Source: Siphonodentalium dalli
Lineage: Eukaryota; Mollusca; Scaphopoda; Gadilida; Siphonodentaliidae
DNA: 64,000 nucleotides
Assembly: GCA_032622095.1 (NCBI GenBank)
Contig: CP136066.1
Location: 62,776,609 to 62,840,608 of the forward strand
Direction of reading: 5' to 3'
Shown: positions 56,872 to 64,000 of the stretch, piece by piece
Position numbering within the stretch: the first letter of the stretch is position 1
Layout: every line of letters starts with the position of its first letter
Notes under the pieces: generated by a model
Databases searched by the model: none
Seen by the model: the letters and a program-made list of their open reading frames with translations, nothing else
What the model was told of the DNA's origin: nothing
Position numbers and translations under genes: made by a program

Positions 56872-57036
56872 TTCGTTGCAGCAGAACAAGACATGCACGC
56901 GCAAAACGTTGAATGTCATTCAATTGATTGATACTGCCCGCCATGTGCGAAGCGAGAAATAATATTGAGCAATTGATGTCCTCTATTTTTGTGCAGCAAT
57001 ATTTCTTTCAATTAAGTTAAGTGGGAAATTCCAAGT
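56872..57036 (+). repeat. Direct repeat, copy 1 (partner 60055-60219)
   Basis: The two copies are nearly identical over about 165 bp, from 'gcagcagaacaagacatgca' to 'agttaagtgggaaattccaa'. This is one of the best-conserved dispersed pairs in the window, so it is relatively young. Confidence 0.85.
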
Positions 57037-57061
57037 ACACGAACTATGGATATACCGGCTT

Positions 57062-57430
57062 AAAGACATGTTATGTACTTGTTCTGGGCGTGAAACTGAT
57101 AAGTTAGTATTCAGGCGCTATGCCAACTAGGGGAATGTGATATTCTATTAACATCGACAAAAATCTGAAGCAGATCGACGTTACCACTCCATAGAAAACA
57201 TCGTCTGAACTACTTTCAGTTATAAAAATTACAACTCGATTCGGGACGTATTTACCGGCGATAAACTAGCGAAAACTATAATGCCATCGAGGGTCACTGC
57301 ATTTAATTAATATATAAGAATGACTGTATGTGTTTTCAATTTGGATATATTTGTAAAAATAACAACTGTGAACAACATTATTCTCCATTTATATTTGATC
57401 ACAGACACCCTACCAGATTGTTTCACATTT
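57062..57430 (+). pseudogene. LINE-derived piece homologous to 6845-7220
   Basis: The DNA matches the LINE C-terminal remnant in copy B ('aaagacat.ttatgtacttgt', 'gattcgggacg', 'cactgcatttaattaatata'). No frame is intact. It lies just after the 165-bp direct repeat. Confidence 0.55.
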
Positions 57431-58489
57431 TAATATGCTCTGAAAAAATACTTTCCAAAGCCACATGCATTTTCCATCTTTTTATTTTTGGCACAAAAGT
57501 GGAAAAAAAACCCTCTTTATATCTACCATATCATACCATACCATATGTGTCATGCCGCGCATGTGCGTGTTTATTTTATTTATTTATTTTTTGGAACAAA
57601 CGTGTTCAACGTATTTGTATGACTTAAAGCTACATGGCGGTTTGCGCTCCAAAATACGAACAATATTATTCGCTTTTGATTTGTTTTCCGGTATCGAAAT
57701 GGGTCGATAAATATCTTTGTTATCCTTCATCCCATTTCATCCCATTTTCCTCTCTTCTGATTGGCTGAGAGTGCGTCACATGGCGGGCCGTAAATCACTT
57801 ATTACCATCGAGGGTAACATGTTCTCAGTTATTGACCGCTCAGCTGTTACCAGTAAACATAGAACTGCAAAGAACTCAATGCGCAGAGATTCTCTGACAG
57901 CTGTTTTTATAAACCCCACTGTTTCATAACAACCGCGAACTGTGGTGTTCGCTAATTTGCATAATTGTTTGTTTTTTTATTTGCAATTAAAGCACGCTAC
58001 AGACACAAATCCGTTATAAGGTGTAATGTTCCTATTGGACCTTTTTATATCAATAATAAAGACCGTGGGATAAATAGATAAACCTTATTATGCAGTTGGT
58101 ATGTGCTGCAGACAATTGCACATACGATGTATATACGTTACAACTACGTTTATGTACTAGATCAAATAGCCACTCTTTGCTGTTTATCAATTGACTATTT
58201 CTTTTCTTCAATACATTCCTCAGACTTCAGAGAATACCCGTATGTTGCGTAAAGATCTGTGACACATGTCAATTTCTTTTTGCACTACTACAACGTGTTA
58301 GTTTCACATTTTAGCATTCTGGAAATTAACACGTCTGTCGGCGTCTTCACGCTCATTTGAAACGAAACCGAACATTTCCGCTGCATGGCTTCTCAACTTC
58401 GAAATTGCTTTACTCCTCTTTTCGTGAACCGATTTCCACCATGCAACCAGCAAACTGACCGGAGAATAGCTGCACAAATGACGGGTCTG

Positions 58490-58991
58490 TTAAAGCTACG
58501 GTTGGCCTTGGCGGTGGGTATCCTGTGAAAATATTTCCACCCGTCAAAAACCGCCACAAACAGAAAGAACATCAAAATGTAGACAGACTTTGTCCGTATA
58601 CAAATAAGAAATATCGCATAAATAGTATGTTATTGTCAAATGTTTGACCATTGTTATGTAAACAAAATCATTAAAAGTTACTTTTCTGGTGTTTGTTTAT
58701 ATTATGATGGTAAACTTAAAGAGCGTTCTTTGTTGGTGAATTCCTGATATGGAACTAATAAAGAGCGTTTATGTCATTTGTGTGTGATTAGCCAGTAGCA
58801 TTGTGCTGTCTTTTGTAACACAATCAGGCTATTGCTTAGGTAAAATATAGTAGGTCTTTATGATAACATGCTGTTTACGTGATGGTCATGGTATATATGA
58901 ACGAAACTGTATGCGTTTTAATGATTTTCTGTTTACGGTGATTAGAACAAATATGAATATTTTCGACAACTAAGGCCTCACGTGCCTTTAA
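58490..58991 (+). mobile_element. 502-bp TTAA-flanked MITE, copy 2
   Basis: Same family and identical length as 30960-31461 but in opposite orientation. The ends are TTAAAGCTACGGTTGGCCTT and the inverse of TTAAAGGCACGTGAGGCCTT. It shares almost the whole internal sequence, including 'aaaaccgccacaaacagaaa' and 'taaagagcgtt' boxes. It is nested in the candidate 57624-61307 element. Confidence 0.82.
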
Positions 58992-59158
58992 TTGATCCAG
59001 ATTATGAATGTTTTATTTTCTAAATAGCGATGATTCCAACATAAAATAAACTTTTCGAAATGGATTAAAGAATATATGCGCGCATTTGTGCCTGCTATTA
59101 AGGAGGTTCGTGTGTACTCCTTTGTCAGATAACAAAACAGTTATCACCCTTGTTTTCG

Positions 59159-59268
59159 TGAGACACGGATTTGTCGCCGCTCTCGACCTGGAATGTCACC
59201 CTCGGACCTGGTGCCCCACCCCAGGTGACATTCCAGGTCTCGAACGGGCGACAAATCCCCGTGTCTCA
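59159..59268. repeat. GC-rich 110-bp near-perfect palindrome
   Basis: Left arm 'gagacacggatttgtcgccg', 'ctctcgacctggaatgtcac'; right arm 'ggtgacattccaggtctcga', 'acgggcgacaaatccccgtg', 'tctc'. The loop is about 20 bp ('cctcggacctggtgcccc'). It stands out by base composition. The right arm's 'ggtctcgaac' recalls a tRNA T-arm box but no cloverleaf can be drawn, so I do not call a tRNA. Confidence 0.8.
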
Positions 59269-59312
59269 CTCAATCGCGGGCGATAACTGTATATTAACAA
59301 CCGTTCTACGAG

Positions 59313-59590
59313 CGTTCTGTGACCCAAACAGACGCTTTGAAGTAATGAAAATGCAACCACGAACAAGGTGTTTGGTTCCCAAATAAAAACAGCCATTTGC
59401 AGAAAAGAGCGTTCCATGTTATTCTATTCCTAATATGACAGCATTAAAGAGCGTTTGTCTTCTGGCGAAAAAATTAAAGTGTTTTTCGAAGTATATAGCA
59501 AGCCGGCATATCAATAGTTCGTGTATTTATCGACCTATCGTATCCGTCCCTCCAAATTACGTAGACAAAATTTGGAGCCATGTCCGTTTA
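59313..59590 (+). repeat. Inverted-repeat arm, left (partner 60893-61190)
   Basis: 'gaagtaatgaaaatgcaacc' through 'gagcgtttgtct' to 'tcgacctatcgtatccgtc' and 'ggagccatgtccgttta' is the reverse complement of 60893-61190 with small indels. Ends are not TTAA-bounded, unlike the surrounding families. Confidence 0.75.
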
Positions 59591-60054
59591 AGTGAGTGTT
59601 TATGATACATCTAATACCCGTAGAAAGTTAGTTCCAAGTATTGGTTCGATACCGGGAAAAATTCAAACGCGAATATTCTTTGGTGTATTTTGGAGATAGA
59701 ACCACCATGTGGCTTTAATTTAGTATTCAGAAATATTTCTTTCTCCTTAAAAATGTGTCATGAGTTCTCTCCCTTTGAATCTTTCATCAGTATCCAAACT
59801 TCAGAAAATATGTCCAGTTTACTATAAAATCTACCATAAAATATTCGGAATTACTGGTTAGTAGGATTTTTCACCTCAGCGATATCTTGATTGCCTGCGC
59901 GCGATTGGTAGCTTTATATATTTCATGGATGCTGAACCGTTGGTCGCCTAAGCGATATAATAAATTGCATGTGCGCGAATGGTAGCTTTAGATCCCCCTT
60001 GAAAGCTGTGCATTAACAAATGCCGATACACACTCGGAGATGATAATCGCGTCG

Positions 60055-60219
60055 TTGCAGCAGAACAAGACATGCACGTGCAAAGCGTCGTCGAATGTCA
60101 TTCAATTGATTGATACTGCCCGCCAAGTGCGAAGCGAGAAACAATATTGAGCAATTGATGGCCTCTATTTTTGTGCAGCAATATTTCTTTCAATTAAGTT
60201 AAGTGGGAAATTCCAATCA
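60055..60219 (+). repeat. Direct repeat, copy 2 (partner 56872-57036)
   Basis: Nearly identical to 56872-57036, with one 3-bp insertion ('gtcgtcgaatg'). After 'gtgggaaattcca' the flanks differ completely. Confidence 0.85.
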
Positions 60220-60892
60220 TAGTGGGAATTAATGTAACTATCGCCAGGCCATATTTTCAATCGCTGCGGAAGGATTCAATCCTTTTAAATTGGCTAACGT
60301 GTGGTTATTGCTTTATTGTCATTGGGAAAAAATTAGTTATGTTGCAGCGCTGATGGAATTTGAAGAACAAAATGATCACCACATCTCAGGGTGCTAAAAC
60401 ATTTCTTTCGATGGGGATGGCACTTGTGTGGGATCAGAATTGTTCTTGTGATGGGGCCTTTCATATACGACTACGACACATGGGCCTGCTATATGTTTAG
60501 TGGAGCGAGCACAATTTTAGGAATACCTTGCTCTTATTTACAGTGTATTCGCGAACCCGTTGGTGCACGAATCTAAAACTGAGCGAAAAATTGTATTACT
60601 CAAGAGTTTAACGTATCCCTGGAAATTAAATGGTTTATGGCAATAAGCTTTTAGATATTATTAAAACCTACATTGAGTGGCGAATTATTTGTTTACGACG
60701 AGTCAATTGCATGTGTAAAATGGTAAATCACAATCGATAAAAACAGTTTGATGTTATCATATGTAAATATCTTGTTAATGATGTCTAAATGCATGTACCC
60801 TTATTATATAGATTATTATAACAAAACCAGAGTACATACATATTCATATGAACATTTATATTCTACTCCACGAACGCTGCACATGGTGATGG

Positions 60893-61190
60893 TTTTAAAC
60901 GGACATGGCTCATTCCAACCTCCAAATTTTTATTTGCGTAATTTGGAGCGACGGATACGATAGGTCGATAAATATACGAACTATTGATATACCGGCTTCA
61001 TATGTTCTGAATTTTTTTTTTTTTCGCCCGATGTCAGACAAACGCTCTTTATTGCTACAATATCAGGAATAGACTACCATGGAACGATCTTTTCTGTTCC
61101 ATGCCGTGCAAATGGCTGTGTTGTGTTTGGGACCCAAACACCTTGTTCACAGTTGTATTTTTCATTACTTCAATGTGCCTTTTTGGGTTA
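60893..61190 (-). repeat. Inverted-repeat arm, right (partner 59313-59590)
   Basis: Reverse complement of 59313-59590, carrying a longer T run (61007-61023) and a small insertion near 'ggaacagaaaagat' on the opposite strand. It directly precedes the TIR end at 61213-61307. Confidence 0.75.
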
Positions 61191-61552
61191 CATAATGTTC
61201 GTAGAAAGGCAATTCAGATATTTATCGACCTATTTCGATACTGAGAAAAAATCAAAAGCGAATAATATTATGCGTATTTTGGAGCGTAAACCGTAATGCG
61301 ACTTTAATAAACTAAAAACTGCCATCGGATACGAAACTTTTTTTCTAAAATATTTCTGTCACTTTTGAATTCGCGCATCATGCTGTGCGAAAATATTACT
61401 GAGCTAATTTAAATAAGAGTAAGGTAGTTCACAGAACATTTACCAGCTTGGATACTAAAACATTCCCGAACACTTTCTATCACGATATTGAGACCAGTAT
61501 TATATTAGTGTAAATCAACTTGGTAACGATTTCTAAATCTCATGTCATGAAA

Positions 61553-61600
61553 CCCTGTGCCAATGCATCCTTTTATATAAGAGAATGCATTGGCCTAACA
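61553..61600. repeat. Short palindromic MITE relic
   Basis: 'ctgtgccaatgcatcctttt', 'atataagagaatgcattggc' forms a hairpin from the two terminal repeats of the 43552/46452 MITE family with the middle deleted. Confidence 0.6.
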
Positions 61601-61956
61601 AATTTTACATTATTTTGTATAATTGTTAAAAAATGTAAGAAAATATGAAAAAAATGAATTAAAAAAAAAAAAAGAATGTAAGAGAATGTAAGATAATGAT
61701 AAACAGTCATCGGATATTTGTTTGATAAAAATGATTAAATTGTTAAAGATTATACGAAAAAATGATTCAGAGGATAACTGATGGTTGTAGAAATGTATAA
61801 AAACGAATGAATGGACATATGGACCCTTGTTATGTCTACGAAGTTACGAACACTGTTTGTAGCGAGACGATGTGGCTTTCTGAAACGTCTAACGTAAGTG
61901 ATAGAAAATGTTCATGTTCTTAACCGTTCCACCCCACTGTTAGTGACAACAGTCCC

Positions 61957-62406
61957 TTAAAGGTACTCAATCTGATTAAGCAACCATAAACTACTATTTC
62001 TTTGATTTCGGGGGTAAAACATTTGATTCGAGTCGAGGAATCTACACATCAAAGCTCAGAGTAATCAGATATCGATTTTTGAAGTTTGTTATATCACTTG
62101 TTTGTGGCCCAGAAGCACCGTCAAAATGATGGTCTCGGGTCAAATTGCGGATGAGGATGGACAACACGAAAACAAGTGGTAATACGGCCCAATTTCGTGA
62201 ATACTCAAGTGATAGATAATACGTTCATATTTCGTTGAACAAAATGTTGATAAATAACACGTTTTGGGATTTTTGATACCATAGTTGACAGTGGTTAGCA
62301 TTATTTTGTTGCAATAAATCGATTCTGATAACTAAAGCGTATTTTGAAGAAATGTTGTTGTATCCTGATGATAAGGGGACTCTCTGATCGGATTGAGTAC
62401 CTTTAA
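61957..62406. mobile_element. TTAA-flanked MITE, family 2, copy 2 (best preserved)
   Basis: The left end TTAAAGGTACTCAATCTGAT and the right end ATCGGATTGAGTACCTTTAA are inverted repeats of about 20 bp with one mismatch. TTAA is at each outer end (61957-61960, 62403-62406). It is 450 bp, non-coding, and homologous to 46803-47199 and to the right-end fragment at about 44497-44594. Confidence 0.82.
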
Positions 62407-62587
62407 TGTAGCACTATATCTGCATGCCGCTCGGCGGGGTGGGAGTCATGGTGGGACATCAAATGGGCAACCTGCTGATGAGACTTAACCCATGGTCTAC
62501 TTCATTCTGTCATCGCTTCACGACGAGTGGTTGAGTTGACATGGTTCAGTCGGCTGACATACTTGACCTATATTCATATAGGTTCAT

Positions 62588-62900
62588 ATTGGATTATTTG
62601 ATTTTGCAATAAGCGGATAGTGGACTCATATCCGTTATTCGGTTTTATGGCGCAGATCACGGTGAACACACATTTTAAAAGTTGAGTTGGTTGAAAGGTG
62701 GTATTGTCCGCCCATAGGAACTTATTATTATGAGTCGATACTACTATAACCCTCTCTTTTATAATGAGTCGATACTACTATAACCCTCTCTCTTTCAGTT
62801 CGTTATGGACTCAAAATGAAACGATTCTACGCAGAGTATGACCCGAAAACAAATCATATTATAAGCCGATAACGTGCTGATTTTCGGGAGAACAGGCTAA
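62588..62900. repeat. Inverted-repeat arm, right (partner 56575-56866)
   Basis: This arm contains an extra local duplication: 'gagtcgatactactataacc', 'ctctctttta' is repeated in tandem at about 62741-62803, which the left arm lacks. Confidence 0.7.
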
Positions 62901-64000
62901 CATATTCCTCACTCCGAGTGAATGAAGCTTTTACTCTTGAGTGCGTTTATTTGTGCATTTCATATAATTTTTAATCTGATTTTACGCGTGCACGCTCATT
63001 GTGTTTATTCATTGAAAAATAAGTATCGCTCATGGATCATTAATCCGATCTCTTTGTTGGGTTTAAATTAATCTGACTAAGGGCATGTCTCTCAACACGA
63101 GATTCACGCGCTGTTTATCACTTTGTTTGTGATAGATTTTCTGCAAGATGCTTTATCCGCAAAGACAGATCTTGGTGTATTTACATGTATACCTGTATAT
63201 ATTAAAGGATATAGGAGCTGTATGTCCGTTTGTAACTGATTTAAAAATAATAGAAATTTAATTTAGAAAATTAAACAATTGTTGATAAATTAAGTAAGGA
63301 GTTGTATCTAACAAGAGACAATATTTGAAATTTATATTAATATTTGTTTGTTATAAATTTAAATAATTTATTTTTTAAATTAAAATGTTCAAATGATCAA
63401 AAAGCAGGCCCATGTCGCACGAGGGGACGCTGAATAAAGGCTCCATAATCCCTGTCAATCCTGAACCAAGAGGTCAGTCCAGTAAAAGCAATTTACTTAT
63501 GAGTGCACACAAGAAGCGGCATTTGAACTGTTTGAAGTGAGCAACCAAACAGAGGCACAGGTTTAATACACAAATATATTACATGCGTTGATTTTTTTCA
63601 ATGTAATAAATTTTTCGGCAATCAAAAAGTTTCCAGGTTTTCAACTGGTGGAATATTATGGGAATTTATGGGCGGAGCCAGAGTAGAGCTTTGTGGCATG
63701 ATCTACATAAAAATAAGTTATCAAATTTGACTCATAGCAATATAAGTTTAGGATTGCAAACTATGTGTATAGCATATCTGGTTTTCGTTTTGGTGTCAAA
63801 ATTAAAACGTTGAACCCTTCAAATGAATTCGTAGAAAACACCAGTATTTGTGATTGCCACAAGCCAAAAAAAAACCCATAAGATAGTTGTAAAAATCAAA
63901 TTGAAGGAACATGTCCATATATGAGCAAAGCTCGCGTGCGAATGAATCCACTGTGACATGATAACACCAGTCGGCAGCCGCCACTTAGACACGCCTTCAC
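62900..64000. other. AT-rich stretch, no recognised gene
   Basis: I find no motif-bearing ORF, terminal repeat or RNA gene. A 60-codon minus-strand ORF near the end (63984-63802) has no recognisable features. Confidence 0.4.

Larger units (their letters stand above)
57624..61307. mobile_element. Candidate 3.7-kb TTAA element with about 95-bp TIRs and nested insertions
   Basis: The left end, TTAAAGCTACATGGCGGTTT, then 'gcgctccaaaatacga' and 'ttattcgcttttgattt' to 'gggtcgataaatat', is the inverse of 61213-61307 ('tatttatcgaccta'...'gtattttggagcg'...'gactttaa'). Outer TTAA tetramers lie at 57624-57627 and 61304-61307. A similar right end also occurs at 59640-59718, so an alternative pairing (57624-59718) is possible. 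The interior holds the 502-bp MITE, a 110-bp palindrome, and a 300-bp inverted pair. No transposase ORF is seen. Confidence 0.55.

Noticed and set aside
59196-59286. tRNA-like T-arm sequence in the GC-rich palindrome
   Set aside because: No acceptor, D or anticodon arm can be paired; the region is a simple inverted repeat.

Overview
The window looks like animal nuclear DNA, AT-rich and dominated by transposable elements. Apparent genes are split by GT..AG introns, coding pieces are short and decayed, and almost every recognisable protein belongs to a mobile element. The mix (a MULE transposase fused to SWIM, Ulp1-like and PHD modules; Crypton-type and other tyrosine recombinases; SGNH-hydrolase ORFs; APE-type and L1/Tx1-like LINEs; TTAA-flanked, hAT and Ginger-like elements) suggests a lophotrochozoan, most likely a mollusc. 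That assignment is inference only. I see no clear ordinary host gene, rRNA or tRNA.

Layout. 1-8 kb: two diverged copies (A, about 1.83-3.58 kb; B, about 4.35-8.06 kb) of one segment carrying SGNH-hydrolase and LINE remnants, next to a hAT transposase pseudogene and a 57-bp tandem array. Copy B is split by a 1,177-bp hAT element with an exact 8-bp target duplication. 9.25-10.49 kb: a Ginger-like element with perfect 43-bp inverted repeats, TGTTA...TAACA ends, TATA flanks and two exons of an integrase-like pseudogene. 14.1-21.4 kb: three copies of an unrecognised repeat with divergent coding-like fragments, one interrupted by a GC-rich block. 23.1-24.6 kb: a TTAA-flanked piggyBac-like element. 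24.8-28.0 kb: two neighbouring tandem arrays with about 72-bp and 71-bp units.

28.2-43.5 kb holds the largest gene-like structure, a decayed plus-strand Mutator-like transposase gene whose splice sites can still be joined. In order it has N-terminal exons, the DDE core, a SWIM finger, an acidic repeat, an Ulp1-like domain and a PHD-like finger. It is interrupted by a recombinase/SGNH fragment (28.6-29.5 kb), a 502-bp TTAA element, a TIR element and a LINE with an open 939-codon ORF (34.99-37.81 kb).

43.5-50 kb is MITE territory, including one foldback MITE nested in another. 50.4-53.8 kb is a minus-strand APE-type LINE pseudogene. 53.9-54.0 kb is a long palindrome. 54.4-56.0 kb is a minus-strand Crypton-type recombinase pseudogene. 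56.2-62.9 kb is a nest of inverted and direct repeats and TTAA elements, including a second 502-bp copy. The genes do not form a pathway; the window is best read as layered transposon insertions. All alignments were made by eye, so boundaries are approximate except where terminal repeats and target duplications fix them.
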